This document shows, in pieces, positions 44,501 to 59,747 of a stretch of DNA of 64,000 bases. The stretch covers positions 17,362,001 to 17,426,000 of the forward strand of contig OU612068.1 of the NCBI GenBank assembly GCA_914767715.1. The letters are read 5' to 3'. Each line of letters starts with the position of its first letter. The stretch's first letter is position 1. The notes under the pieces are model-generated. The model worked only from the letters and a program-made list of their open reading frames with translations, did no database searches and was not told the DNA's origin. The stretch comes from Membranipora membranacea. Lineage: Eukaryota; Bryozoa; Gymnolaemata; Cheilostomatida; Membraniporidae. The position numbers were made by a program, and so were the translations under genes.

Positions 44501-47500
44501 CAGATCAGGTATTACTGTAATAACAGATATTGATGGAATATTAATAAAACAGCAGGTGATCAAAAAGGGTCAGCGGGATTTTATGGCCAAATTTATGAAA
44601 TGTCAGCTCGTTTTCCAATTTCTTTATATCTATTTTTAGTAGTTCCTGGATCTGTCTAACCGTTCTTACCTGGGTAGTTTAATTACAAAATCACGCCACC
44701 ACTTCCAGTTCCAAATTATACCCTATTTACCACCTATACCATAACCCTAATAATCTTTTTAAATGATTCATGCCGCTATTTTGTATACCTACACTCCCTT
44801 TATGGCGCTGACATAAGTGTTTTTTGCCTTTAAATGTGTAAATTTGAAATTCTGAGTATTACATTCCTCTTCGAAATAATAGGCCAAATTTTTGTGTTAT
44901 ACAAGCGTTTACAATAATTATTATTTTTTCCGTTCTTGGAATCTTATCAAGCACAATCTCTTACCTTGATAATGTATCGGCATATCTCAGCTGATCTTGG
45001 ATGGATGGCAGGTTGGTGAAATCGAACGGGAAACCTTGAGTGGTAGGTGTAGTCATACCAGCCGTAAACAGTTGACTGAGATCTGGTCGTTTGGCGGCTT
45101 CCATACCGGAACTAGCGCCAAACATCTGGTCGGTCGGCTCTTGTTTATAAATCTGGTCTTGAGATATTCTCAACCTCTTGCCATCCTCCATCGAGTTAGC
45201 CTGTTGATGCAACTCTACAATGGAAAATAAAAACACCACATATATATAGAGCCAGATTAGGAGGCCGGCCATGTTTTCTTGCGTAATCTGCGTCTTTTGG
45301 GTGGTGTCAAAATGGGCTTTGACCAGGGTTCAGAAATTTTGGCAGTTTTATCCGCTTATGACAGACAGGCCAAGGATTTAAAATGTATAGCAAGTTGGAT
45401 TTCTTTTTAAAAAGTCAGATATATTGCCAACAGACGTTTGTCTGACGTATATGCGGTAGCCGTTATTATTGAGTCTATGGTGATACCTGTTTTAATCCCA
45501 ACGATTTGGTAGTTCTAAGTGAAAGTGGTACAGGATTATACAAATTATAGCCGCCTTTAATGACAATTCTGACCGCAGAAATTCAAAATTCTCACTTTTA
45601 CTAATAATTACAAAATATGAACCAGGAAAATATCAGACACATTGCTGATTTAAGAGGGTATTAGCTGATTGACTGACTGAGTCACTGGTTATTGCATAAA
45701 ACTTCTACCGGTATCATGTTACAAGATAAGTGGGTCACCACACACCTTGTTCTGTGGTGACCCAATTATCTTGTAACATGATACCGGTAGATGTTTTAGG
45801 TAGGTGTGTGGCGTAGCAAGTGCAAAGTTGTGTACATTCTTTTCCGTTGACTCAGTTAAGATGGACAGTAACAAACATAGACCATAGACGACAGCAAAAC
45901 AAGAATTGAGGTTCAAAAAGGAACATATCAAATCATACATGCGATAGGATAAATGAGTATGTTCTAATCAGTCGCATATTTACTTACCCATAGGTCTTTT
46001 CTTGGATGAAGCCATCTCCTCATGGACTTTCATATGCTGTTGTAATACTATGTGGTTAGAGAACTGCTTGTTGCACACTGGACAGGAATGCATCAGCCTC
46101 ATGGGTGGTTTAGCTCTGTGTACTCCGAAATGGGTCTTCAAATTACCTGCAAGCAAACCAAGCACGTATAGTGACGGCAAGCCATAAAAAAGTAAACCAT
46201 ATTTTCATACGCTTTGATATGCAATTTTAAGAGCTATTGCATAATTTTAGTGGTCTTATATCTCAGGAAATGCCAACCTTTCATTCAATGACAGTTACGG
46301 TACAACAAGAGAATTGTCATACATAATCCATAGTAAATATTCACCCATTAACTTTTTATCAGACATAAATTGATTTTGACAAATTATTATTGCCTCATTT
46401 TTCATTAGAAATTTATTATCTCTATCAATCAGAAGTTATCATTTTCTGCTTATTGGTGACACATCAAAAGGAAACACTCTGATGTCTTCAAACTAACGGA
46501 GGACAAGCAGGAGCACTGCACTGATATCGAGTCCAAACAAGGGTCTACAAATTGCAAGGCTTTGCACTTATAAACTACTTGAGGATATGAAATATTGGTT
46601 TTCACCGAAAACTTGCACCTGTACACTTGTACAGTATTTATGAATATTTGGGGGTGAATTTGACGATTATTAATTAGGAAATCCAGAAAATTTGGCACCT
46701 GCGGGTCTTTGTCTAGGATGATGAGTAGAGATGTCTTGAGTAATCAAGGAGAGACGAATGATTTTAAAGGCAGGGTAATTTATACCTCCGAAAATGGAAA
46801 ATATCCTCAATACCAATTACACCAGTTACGCCACAACTGATTTTTTACATCAAGCTACGAGGTCAAGTGGTTTGTGGTGGTGTCAACCTAACTGCTGATT
46901 AGCGCTGGCTGAAACATATAAGCCAGTAATAATTCAGGTTTATTACCCAAAAAGCGTCAGATTATTATTATTATAATCATATTGCCCCCAAGTGTCAGAT
47001 TTGTGAGCAGGTCAGTTGTCGGAATCTATCCCGACTGCTTTGTGAGGCGGAAGGCAGGAAGTGGAATAACAAGCTTACCCTTGGTTGTGAAAGCTCTGTT
47101 GCAGAGACGACATTTGAATGGCCTCTCGCCGGTGTGAGTTCGATAATGCATCTAAAAAACAGCAGAAAAAGAACAATTATCTCAAATTGCGGTTAAGTGG
47201 AAATTGACCGATTACAGCGTGATAAAGAAGAATTGACCGTTCACCACAAATCATAGATTTCCAGTCGATAAAAATTGATTGCGGATTGAAAAAATTTCAA
47301 TGGGTCTGGTCTGGTTGGTGGGTGGGAGGTCTGCATGTATCTGTGTAGCCGCAAAATTTAATTGGTTTATAATTTATTGCCCAGTATACTCTCCTGCGAG
47401 TCCAGTAAATATTATAAGTTCTTAATTGGAGATAATTGCTTTATGGCTACTTAGGACTCATTGTAACATACACACAAAGCAAGGTACACCATACAGTCAT

Positions 47501-50500
47501 AGAACAGGTACTTCCATTCGCTTTTTTGTAAATCTGTTTTGTGTAAAAAGTCATTATGAATTTGATATTGTTTATACTAATAACTGTCATAGATTGAAGG
47601 AATTGTTGCTACAAAATGACGGATGTTTAACCAATATGAAATGTCTAAACATGTTGTTATCATTTAGTACAACTCAAAACATTTCATCACCACCATTTAT
47701 AATCATAACGGGACACATGTTTGGTGACACGTCTAAAAAACATGGCTAGCTCGCTCTTCGACACATTTTCCAAGAACAAAGACCATAATAGACTCGAGGA
47801 ATCATCATCGGCAGCACTATTTGTCCTTCTATGACCTCTCCATGGCCTTGAAATTTTTGTCTCCTCGTGTTTGAACTTTGATAAGTAATTTTCCACCTTG
47901 CATTGTTTACCACCCTTGTGCTCCAAGGCATTGGTTACATAGCCACGGCCTCTTATTGGTGGATGAAGAGCCATAGTCTTAGGTGGATATTAATTGTCTA
48001 TAATTTGTGGAGATGGCATGAGAACCAAAACTGGAATCTCGTAGTGACAGGCCTTAGCTTATTATGATTACAATTAAGTGATGCTTGATTAATGTGTTTT
48101 TGTCAAAACTCTAGGCCGCATTATGATCATTGCATGGTTATGACCAGGAGGTGTGAATACAACTAAGAAAAAATAACTCATTAGAGAGAATTATGCATAT
48201 AACAGTGGTTTTACCTTGGCAGACCACAGGTGTTCCAATGTAATACCAGGCAGGCAATAATTCAAAGCATACCACTTTCCCTGGCCAGACTGTTTTGGTT
48301 AGAGCGGAGATTTTTTTGGGATTATGGAGATTTGTCATCGAGTTTGTATCAGATAGTCGTGGTTTAGTCATCTGTTAGGGAGCGGTAGAAGTTCTGAGGA
48401 TGTGGCGAGACATTTATGTAATCTTGCGGCTTTATACTTTAAAATTATGGTGGGAACGCATGACCTTCCAAATTTAATGTCAGCCATTTCTCATTCCCAA
48501 ATTTTTTTTTATCCATTTATTGTTGAATTTTTAACTATGTGACGGTCTGCATCCTGGATGGCTTTGAGTTTTCTGTTTTTTCACTTCCATATTGTACACT
48601 TACTTACTGCAGAAACGTCACGTTCACGTGATTTACAGGTGCACTATTCAACAAATTACCAGGTATACAATCTTCAAAAGGATTGCCGAAATTTTCCCAA
48701 CAACAATTATGTAAACATAACTGCAATATTGCTCTTATAGATGACTTCAATTGCTACCTAATGGTTATTAAAAACTACCCAGAACCTCTGTCTGTTTATA
48801 GTATAGCATGTCATGTAAGAATGCTATTATATCTGGCTAAGGCCGATTATTGGTACAGCGAGATCTTGGTTGTTTAGTTAAAATTTATGCACTAATGATT
48901 TTACGATGTTCTGCGACATGTTATCAAAAGGAAAGTTTAATAGTTTTATTGATGCCGTGATTAGGTAAATTAGAGCCCTTTGCTGACCTTAATCGCCAAG
49001 TAGCAGGTGAGCGAGTTGTCAGATTGCCAAAGGGAACAAAAAAGTGTAAAATCAAACGGAAACGCTTAGTTGGCCCCAGTAATGAACTTAATTGCCCCTA
49101 AGTTTCTTCCTTTACTAGCTAAAAACCAAGGGGACCATCACTACCTATAACTTACCATGAGGGCGCTTTTGCAGCTTAGAGGTCTCTTGCATATGAGGCA
49201 CTGGTTAGGGTCGGTCACTACAGTGTCCATGTTTTTGATGAGCTGTTCGAGGTGTGTGTTCTGAGGCTTTTGTATCTCCATATATTCCTCCATGCTATCA
49301 TCATTACTGAGATCACTGATAATTGACTGATAGGAAGGCGGGAGGGAGCTAAACGACCCTGAACCTAAAAAGAAATTGATATCTCAGTCTATAGGCTTCG
49401 TCTTTAAAACAAAATATGTATCCGTGAAACCAATTCTCCTCCAAAAACATTTTTTTACGTGTGATGTGTGACGCGTGACGCGTTTTATGGAGATTTTATA
49501 CTTACATCAATCCATTCCTATAAGTAGTAGAATGGATATTCCTACAATGCAATGCATCATGGGATACCAATGTCAACGTGTTTTTATTGCAAAGGATTAG
49601 CTAGGCGAGGGCAAAAAATAGCGTTAATTTTATTTTCAAATCCGCTTCCGGGCTTATGAAAAAAAGCTAAGGTATAATTAAATTGCTCCAAATTTGAAAA
49701 TTGATTTACTTTTTACGTTTAAAGTCACTTTTTTACCACTTTTTACATTATTAAGTACATTTTTATCATGGGAACATGAACAATATACCTAGCTTAGTAC
49801 CTGTTGAATCAGACAAAAATTGAGTTCATATTGAAATTATCAATTTTAAAGTTTAACAACAAAGGCAAAGATAAGTGGGTGAGCGGTAATGCCCACATCC
49901 AAAGGCATCAAATGATTATAAGACAGCACCTATGTTATTTTTTGAGAGTCATTTTTTGTAAATCTTACAGACAGTAAGGTATTTAGACAGCAGCATCGAC
50001 ATCTGCTTATGATTGCATGATAGCCATATAGAAATTATCAACATATTCAAGATGAAACAGATATAGCTCATAACGGTTTATTGCGACCAGCTTTGGGATA
50101 ATAGGGCTGCCTAATGAATGTCAATTGAGAAATTTTTGAAACACTAGAACCAATTTATTTTATTACCGAGGACATTATTATGTTCTAATTATGAACTTTT
50201 AGGTTTTAGATGTGTTTTCAATTAGACCCATTAGGACATTATCCAACCAAATCGTACACACTGCCATGAGCTAACTATGAGCGAGCTAGGCCTGTGAGAG
50301 AGTTTTTCGGTTATGACATTTTTATGCTGCTGTAAATAATCTTTATGGTGATTTATGATGACATAATATGAGGATCACAAGCAATCAGGAGTATCCATAT
50401 CACAGTCTTATATACTATCGTCATGTGATATCATTTCTGTTGCTAATCAGCTGGCCGAACATGGTCTCCCAAGTCAAATGTTATCTCAATCATTTTGTTT

Positions 50501-53500
50501 TGAGTGAGCAATTTGCGTCATGTCAAAACCCCTTCAGAGAATGAGTTTGATCGCACTTTTTGAAAGCGACGTGTTTTTTGAATGCTTGCATGTAAAGTTA
50601 CTAGGTTGATCTCAAACTGGTTCATTTTTTAACAAACTTGCTAAATGAATACAGCTGAAAAGTTCAGGATAATTTTAATTTAGTTGGCGCAGAAAGAGTA
50701 CATGTTTTAAGTTGATTTTCATATGATGTATATAAACACTTTTTAATGAGAAAATGAGGACACGGGTCGAAGGGTAGACTCATCCTGCAATGCATCAGGC
50801 CTAAGATTTTTTCTAAAGTCACCCAATTTATGGAAAAACGACGGAAAAACATGAGAAAATCTGTTTCAATTCATATTTCGCTATACAATTTTTCACAAAA
50901 ACATAGCACTTGTGAATGCAATCTATCCGTGGTATAGGGCTGTTGTTTCATAGTTAAACTGACTTCAGTGCTTCTGAAACCTGATAAAGATATAATATGA
51001 ATAATTTTATATTGGTGATTATCGTTTACACAAATGCCACCAGGCACATTACCAACCCAGACAAAGCTTAGCGCATCGGCGCAAAAAAGTTAATTTCAAC
51101 ATTAAGCGAGGAACATCGCTTATTTATGGAAATAACAGGCATCACACCATATTTTATCCATCGTATAATTTCATATAAATATATTTGCCTCATTGTTGTG
51201 CATTTTTTGTTTCGCATTCATGCTAATGAAGGTGCTGTCTTCACTCGATGTGGGCAGAAATTGTGTTGAACTATTACTCCGCTGCGCGTCGGACGGCATA
51301 TCTTGGATCCTTGAAAGTCAATCACGGCTCAGTTAGAGTTCCAGGGATAAAATTCTTTACTAATATTCTTCCTGGCTCAACTCAAACATAATCTTTTGAG
51401 GATCTGCGCTACCACCAGGTGCAAAGCTTGAAGGAGCTGGCAAGTTTTTTGGCAATAACTCATCACAGCTGAAAAGTCTACTAAAAGACGTTATGTCAGT
51501 TCCACAACTGAATTTGTGGTTGCCAAATTTATTAATCTGAATTATTACCTTCATCAAATTAATATAATGCTGGATTGGATAATAACTGGTTTTGATCTCA
51601 CAAGAGCCTCACCTGGCCGCAGATGATTCGAAGATATTATCAGCAAATTTATAACTTGTTGACGTCAAAATTCAAATTAACAATCAATATAACACCTTTT
51701 TGATGAAATCGAAAGTAAAAGCCCACATTCTTGTGGGTCTGGATTGTCAGAATTATGGTTTTAGTTGACTCACAGCGGTATTATGGGTATTATGATTCCT
51801 CAGGTTAACTAATAACAAAATAGCCAGACTAATTAATGAGAAATTGGAATTTTATTATTTATGTCCGGCTCTCGGTTAACGATGACATGTGTTGACCCCT
51901 CAAAACAATTCCCATTTTAGCTTGAGTGGTGACACCGTAATATGACGTTATGTTGCAAAATTCACAAAACCAACCCTGTGCCAGTGTTACACAGCCAGTA
52001 GCGGTTAAAATCATCAAACTTGATTAGAATTTCATCAATAATTAATATTTTAATTCTGATTTGATATAAAACCGAAATATTTATTCCAAATTCAAACCCT
52101 GGAAAAATCCCACGGTTTTCGTTACCTCGCTAGCAATGGTAAAGCAAATGAGAGCCGGGGAGTTGCCTTTCAGCCATTACATCAAAGTGTCACTGTAAAA
52201 TCTAATTACCATCTACATTACAACCTCAGCCAGACGGAGGTGTCAAGAACTAGTTCATCGCTGCTTAATCCAAATTTGGTAAGAAATCATCGGCCATCTC
52301 AGGACAATCTCGAAGACTTGTAATGTTGCTATATGTAAATTAAAAACCCAGGTACGCCCAACTCTTTTCGAGAGTCAAAATGGCCATTTCCCTCGATAAA
52401 TTGCTAGTTTGTTACCAACAGAGCTTTATAATGTTGAATATCTTATTTAAATTAATTACTGATAAATGATTCCACGTAATTTTTTTAATATCTTATCTTT
52501 TGCAATAATTCATAGTTGATATAGGTGGGGAAATTCATAGTTGATTATGGGTGGAGGAAATGATATTACCGTGTAAGACAGCTGAAGCAGATCCCTGGCT
52601 GCCAAATGAGTCTGTGGAGGGCTTATCTGGAGATCTTAAAGCTAACTCTGAGCTCATTGCTCTCTTCTGATGCGTCACCATATGCATCTTCAGAAGCTCT
52701 GGTGTCGGTAGAACTGCCGGGCATTCTGTGCAGTCAAAGCTCGGTGGCTCAGCTGAAAAGGTACAGATATTTACCTTACAACAACAATGAACAGGTACTA
52801 GTAGGTGGCAATCGCCACCTTCTCATACACGACTTCCCCGCCGCATTCCATCCTGTTCACCTCCAAATGCTCCGTTGTGACACCATAATAATATACATAA
52901 GCATAATTGGATAATTCAAAAAAAGTCAAGGCAGAGTTCAGGCTCCAGATTGTGCAATGTGGGCCGTTGCCAGAGACTATCACCTGCTTTGGATTGTCAT
53001 GACATGGGTATGACAACCTGTGACAACACAAATTCAATACTATCATTTCTCAAAAACTTTCACACAATAAAACTAGTATTTATTAGGATTTGTATATTGC
53101 ACAATTGAGGTCTTTTGTTGCCCTGTCATTTTTTATGCATCCTCATATATAAACGATCTAGATTTTTAACGAGTATTAATGGTTTAAAACTAATAACTTA
53201 TGCTTAAATAAGATGATTCAAAGAAAAGCTCATGCCGCAATCCAATGATCTTGCATAAATAATATTTGATTTTTGGCAGTTCTTAGGTGTGGTACAAACA
53301 CCATCCATGTCAATCCAGGCCACATCTAGAAGATTATCTCTGTATTTTTCACAGGTTCACCAATAGATTAATATTTTGTTATCTTCGCAAAGCAGTACAA
53401 AATACCACCAAAGATGAGGAAACATCTATTTGGAATTTGATTATGACGCTAGAAGAGGGTTAAAGCTTTCCTTTCCATCATCCCCAAATTATGATTATTG

Positions 53501-56500
53501 GTTGTTTTTAATTAAAATCTAATGAATTTGCAATAATAATGTTTATGTAGCCAATAAGCCAACCAATAAGAAGCCAGGAGGATCACTACAGATTTGCATG
53601 AGACAGGATTAGCATACCTTGATCTTCAATCTCTTGCCACTCTTTAGAGGAATTATGTGATTCTGCGTCTTCTTTGCTAATATCTGACGCCGCAATATCT
53701 TCTCCGTGGTTCTCTAAAAGTTTTTAAATTTGTAGATATATTGAGTTATCTCCCCTGCCAAGCCACTTAATTCGAGACTTTTCAGAATCGAATGAATACA
53801 TACAAGAAAACATCAGACAAACCGGGCTGACTGTATAATTAACAGCATCTTATCAAAGAGAGAATTTGGCAGAGCGAAGAGAATATGGAAATCACAAAGG
53901 TCATGTGGCAGATTCTGACTGGCGTAATCACGAATCTGAAATCAGAGTCATTGACTTCAGTTAATGTGGAGTAGAGATCGATTGGACTCACTCTTATGAT
54001 TTAAAATTGTTAATAATCTTTAAAAGCTATGTTATTAAACATCTGAGATTGCTTAGGGTTCACAGACGAGTGGTGATTGTCATCTAGCTCAGCCTCACTC
54101 GTCACACGATTCAATAACATCTTTTCAGTAAAACCATTGAAATATGGTAGATTACAGGTTAACGCTAAAGGGATGGCGGATATTGTCTATACTGGCTGAA
54201 TATAGTTCGTAATTCACATATGTTATCTGATTTTTGGATCAAAATTATATTACATCAGATTAAAATAGCGTGCAATGACTGATGATGTGATTTTTCAAGT
54301 TGATTGCCCAATAAAAATGCCTGCATAAACTTCTATTATATTGATCAAGGACCTGTCGCAGAATTTATATTTTGGTATCATTTCAAAAGCCTGTGGTTCC
54401 TGGCGAGAAGAGCCCCATCCCTCCCTCATACCTTTATGGTACCAGTGAAAGTGAGGCCTGAAGATGGGACTTAAACCGAGGGCTATGAATACAGAATAGG
54501 ATTTATGCAGGCGATGACTTTTCAATGGTAATTACACGTTCAATCCTTAGATTCACAATCATAATTCTGCATGATATAATTATTTGCCTCAGTACTCATT
54601 ATACCAAATATCATAACCACCGGCTAGACAAGATGGTCAAAGCCTTACAATATTACAATTTTGGAGAGTATTATTTAATATTTATAATAAATCTATCATG
54701 ACTGAGTGTCGCAGGTTGTAATTGTGCTCTTGGCATTGGGTGCAATTAGATATAAAGCGCCTCTACAAACAGGTTGTTAGGCGATATAACCAAGAGGGTA
54801 GGTCATTGCTTGCTTATTGCAATTATGTAACTTATGCATCACAAATAACATTACATATTTATTTGCAACCAAGTTCATGATTTCTGTGTGTGCAGTCTTT
54901 ATATATTGCGTGCTCGATTCTTCTTCAGGCGTGTTTGATCTCAGTGCGTCCTTCTTGTAATTTGTAGCTGGCAGCATAGGGTCGAGGTGACGATACTTGT
55001 TAACAGTTACATGTCTTGAGTGAGAAGTTATACGCAGAAATTAAGGGATAAGATCGCTACTTCACGAAGGTGATAATGGTCACACATTTTCAGTGCCAGG
55101 AGGCTCATAGTGTATTATAAGTAAGAGCCATTGACTTAATAATATTATTTGGTCTATGGTAAGAGCCATTGTTATGTTGAAATGGTCTTACCTGTGCCAG
55201 CAGAGTTTTCCAGCAGTTTTTCCTCTGCAACATCCATACCAGCTGATGTTTCCTCTGTTAATGTTACAACCTCTGTTTCCAGCTGGTTGACAGCAGGATC
55301 TGATACCTGATTACCTCCTTCCAGATCCATTGCATCAGGTGTAGTGATATCATTTAATTCTGCCACAAGACAAAGAAATGATAATCACAATCGTCCATCA
55401 ATTAAGCTGCTTGATAGAATTATTGAATTTTTAAAACAATACACTGACCATGCACTTGTTTTGTAATAACCGTAGTTAAACCGTAGATGAAATTTGCATT
55501 TCCGTTCTGAGGGTTGTGTATTGTTCAAGTGAGTGGTAGGCCAATTATCATGCTCTATTACATAATAAACCAAATTTACCTATGCAAAATGGCACAATCA
55601 ATCATTATCAAGCTTACTTCTACAAGCTCTCTGTTTAGAAAGAGACCGCAAAAAAAGCCAAATTTGTTACTCATTAATACGTTACTCAATATTATGGTTA
55701 TGACCAGCTGCTAAGCCTACAGTGTATCCTTCTATCAGGTGATGGATTATGGTTGATGTTACTCACTGTTTTGTGGTGGCAAATACGAAATTTTGACACT
55801 TTGAATAAAAAATCTGATCATAATATCCGCTTGCTTCTTAGCGAGGCAAAAAAAGCACTGGATACTGCCACAAAGGTGACAAACCATTGAGCAATCTATT
55901 GTTAAGTTCAAGATTACATCCCTGCTGATTGGATAGCAGGTGAAATAACATGAGGAACTTAGTACCACCAAAGCAGATGCTCCGGATTCTGCGTTGTAAG
56001 TTTTTGAAGTGGACTTTTTTTATCCACCTGCCTATATCAATATGCAAAGTATATTTTATAACAAAGATAGATTACCTGGATTGGTTGGAGATGATTGGTC
56101 AGGTTTAGCTACAGAACTCTGTTTCTGCTGAGAGGCCATGAGCTGCATGAACTGGAACTGTTGCATTCTGATGAGGTGACATTGCTGAGATATTGATGAG
56201 ATGGATGACTTGACGTTGAGCCAGTCTTCGTTGGTGATTACAGCAATATCCCCTGGCTGCTCATCTTCCAAACCATCATCTTCCTGGAGTTGGTTTTCTC
56301 CCTCCACTTCTCTTTCTTGGCCATCGCCATTTGTGTCTGCGATTAAAAATATTATTGTTTGATCTCAAAGTCACCTTCCACGAAGTGTTCACTGATCAAT
56401 TTTTGGCAGAGGATTAGCAGTTTAAACAATAATTAATTGGTGCTTGTGATAGAGTGGATCTCTCTCTATCTGGAATTCCACTCTCGTCGAAAGTAGTTTT

Positions 56501-59500
56501 GTCTTGTTGTATAGCTTTACCTTAGCCAATACTTTTAATTCCTTTTTTTGTATCAATGCTTATTGGTGATAAGCAAAGACTGTTCAGGTAGCCCATAACT
56601 ATGTTTTTTACTTTGATTCAGTTAACTTTATGAAAAGTTTCTTAAAATCAATACATTTCATCTTAGCTTTGTATCATCATCAGCTTGACATTTAACCTCA
56701 CAGCATAGCATCACAGCCAAAGGCAATTCATTAAAATAACAACACGGCAGCTGACAAATAATGCGCTGACTTAGGACAGATACAATTACAATGTATCTTT
56801 GTACCTTTTTTTTACAAATTAGATAATTTGCAACGTTTTTATAGCATTATCTATCATTGTTATCAGCCAATTATCCATCAGCATATGAACATATTCTTTA
56901 TGAATATAAAATGTTATCAAAATAATGTCAGTGAGGAACCCCTATGGTACGGAATTAAGTGTCACTGGTAATAATTAAATCCCTCATATCAATTTAGAAA
57001 AAAGTGATTCCTAGTTGCTACTGTTAAAGCATAGTCTGACTGCAAGGGTTCTTAAATTTTTAGAGGTGGCCTTATAATGCAATACCAAAGCAGCTGTAAT
57101 ACATTTGGTTATATTCATTTTTTGGCGATTTTTACAATAAGCTTTGCCAAATTCTCCCATTGCCTTACAATCAATCATCTTCATTCTGGGACACAATATT
57201 AATATTTGACAACAATAATTAGTAGCCATGCAAATTGTTGACAACAGTGTGGCTGGATATTTTTTAGTAATCAGAGGTGTGAAAATTGAGAGATGATTGC
57301 CCATAATTCCTTGCATGTGCGGCTTCTAAGTGAATTTCTGGGTGATAATACCCTAAGTACCTGGTGAAAAAATGAATGAGGGAAACCCTAGCTTTGAGAA
57401 TGAAGTTAATGAGTACTTAAAATGTGAGCTCATTTCAATGAAAGCTTCATCCAAACTACCCAGAATCTAAAGCACAGACATTTCATTACCAATTGGCTCC
57501 AGACAAAAACCTTGGTTGGACGGCTCTTTTTCATATCAAATTCTTCTGATATAATTGTACACTACTGACTATTATATTGTTCACATTTTTGCCTGCATGT
57601 TGGCAGAGTGATTTTAAAATTTACCTTATAAATATATGGAATATTGACTTGCATAGGCGATACAAATATTGATAACCTCTAAAATCTGGCTGATGAATGC
57701 TGTAATATTTGACAGTTTGGGACTCAATCATATTCATATCCTAAATATTGTTGAACAAATTGTAAATTTATGCTAAAGTCAATATTAAGAGAAATTTTGG
57801 GATATTAAATGGACATGATCGCCTGATTTTCAATTTATAGCCGGATTAATCAAGGATATACTAATTAATTGGTCAAATGTTTATACTCCTTAAAATACAA
57901 AATAAACTTTCAATGTTATGCTACCATACAAAAAGAAAATATCAAATATGAATTGCTATGCAGTCAATCTTCATATTTATTCTAGAGTCAACCAATTTCC
58001 CATGCAGCATGTTGACGATGGCACAATGGCACTATTTATTACGTTAGAAACCCAGCAGTGTCTTTCTAAGCATTATATTTTCTAAAACTTGTGTTCGAAT
58101 GTCAAATGGTCCCAAAATAAAAGCCACTAACTGGATGTCATATAAGCGATTCATATTTGTGTGGTAGGAAAGGAAACACGTTGGCCAAAAGTTCATCCGT
58201 GTGGTTTGCTATTGTTTGCGTGTTTGGAATGAAAAGGTTCTAGCTGACCACTTTTGTGGCCGGCTGATTACCTATCTTTTAGATATTCCCACATCACATG
58301 TAACGATTAATCGTAATTCCTCCAATAGTTTTGATGAACATAATTATGAAAATTAATATCTATATATAATTTGTAACAGACCAATCTCGTTTAATTATCT
58401 TTCTATATTCAATACGCGGAGATTATTTATTATATTATTATATCTAGGATGATGATAAGTCTTTTCACATTGATGTCTCAGGCATATTGCATGCCTGTAA
58501 TTGGCGTGATATACCTGGTCATAATTTGAATTTGACATGCAGGTTTGGACCTAAAGAAAAAAATAATTGCCTCAATAAACGGCGAAGTTTTCTGATTACC
58601 CATTTCTTTCCTCACTATAATTCTTATATAACACAATATGTCCAAAAATAGCAGTTAAATTGGTTGCCCACTTATTTCTTTGAGCTGCTGGCACCCTCTC
58701 CCCGCCGCAGTAACGGTTGAAATTTGAATATTCTTTGTAGATGTTGAGCACCTTTTTGACTACCAGTACTAGCAGGAACTAACCTACTGAAGGATTACAG
58801 TACTGTGACTGACAGTGACTGTATCCTGATGAGCCAAGCCATCCAAATAAAACTCTCAGTAAAATGTTTAGTTCAATTCAAACCCTCTCACAAATAAATC
58901 AAAGCAAAGGTATGAAAAGTCTTTTTCAGGAGTTTAAAAAGCTTAAAATGCCTATACTTCGGCTTGTTGAACTGACAATTTACCCCAACTGTAATTATGA
59001 CTCGTCAGTTGGACAGGTAGCTGGAAAGGGCACCAAGTGCCATACTGGTAGTTTGACAAGTGTTTGACAGTGTTATGAGAATCGAGGGGGTCGGAAACTA
59101 TTTTGGAAATTTAAGGCATTTCACTAATTTTTTTTAAATCAAATTGCTCCAACTCAGGATTCTCGCATTACTTTGAGAAAAAGTACCGCACCAAATTTGT
59201 TCAAAACGCCTGCGTCAACCAAAAGACCTTGAGCCAAAGCGTTCATTTACCTCTATCCCACTACATCTTTCAGATTTTCCTACCTTGCTCACCTAAAAAT
59301 TTTAAAATATATTGAGCTTTTACAAGCCAAAATGCCCAATCATAAATCTTAACTGTTCGTTTTATTTTGAGCTATCAACATGTCACTCACCATTCCTCCG
59401 ATGATTTCTCTGCTGATCAGCATTTAAATGTCCTCCATTTTCAGCCCTTTGACTATTCCCATGGCTCTTTGGAGATTGTTCTAAAGTGTCACTACCGTTT

Positions 59501-59595
59501 GCTATTGGAACCTGATTTTCCATGACTGTAGAAGTTGTTTCGCTATCACCGTCCTCTTCTAGATGTTGCGGTTTGTCTTGTTTTCTCCTTGGCAT
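41574..59595 (-). CDS. SALL: Spalt-like zinc-finger transcription factor
   Basis: Eleven coding exons join in phase: 59595-59391, 56336-56076, 55359-55192, 53713-53618, 52752-52570, 49364-49156, 47151-47079, 46146-45988, 45214-44965, 43771-43561, 42596-41574, giving 945 aa. The start [11 protein letters not shown] matches the SALL N-terminal motif that recruits the NuRD co-repressor. A Gln/Met-rich segment follows ([15 protein letters not shown]), equivalent in place to the SALL dimerisation region. C2H2 fingers: one at 251-271; a triplet at 360-440 ([44 protein letters not shown]); pairs at 669-717 and 761-809 (ending GTHMWN); a last single at 912-932. Spalt proteins are nuclear repressors in limb, neural and kidney or sensory development. 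Vertebrate SALL genes keep most fingers in one large exon, unlike here. The paralogue cannot be chosen, so the symbol is generic. Confidence 0.95.
45704..45791. repeat. Near-perfect 39-bp-arm foldback in SALL intron
   Basis: Arms 45704-45742 and 45753-45791 are inverse copies with one mismatch and a 10-nt loop. Partial complementarity continues outward (AAAACT with a bulge against TGTTTT). It lies in the intron between the exons at 45988-46146 and 44965-45214. It may be a foldback MITE, or a structured RNA within the pre-mRNA. Confidence 0.9.
47687..48371 (-). CDS. Doubtful ORFs nested in a SALL intron
   Basis: A 95-codon frame (47974-47687, beginning [11 protein letters not shown]) has a basic, polar composition with no low-complexity bias. 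240 bp upstream, another frame (48371-48215, beginning [11 protein letters not shown]) ends in a plausible donor CAAG|GTAAAA. An acceptor CCTAAG lies just before the 95-codon frame, but the splice phase does not keep that frame, so they are not clearly one gene. No family is recognised. Confidence 0.15.
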
Positions 59596-59747
59596 GTCTG
59601 ACAGCCGATGATTGTGACTGTAGATGGTCGGCAGCAGTGAGAGTCGAGCGACAGCAGCAGCTCCCTGCTCCAACTGACTACAACGAAGGGGTGTGTCAGC
59701 GAGCATATGACCAAACTGTCTGTAAGCGCTGCTAGAAGATTTGACGC

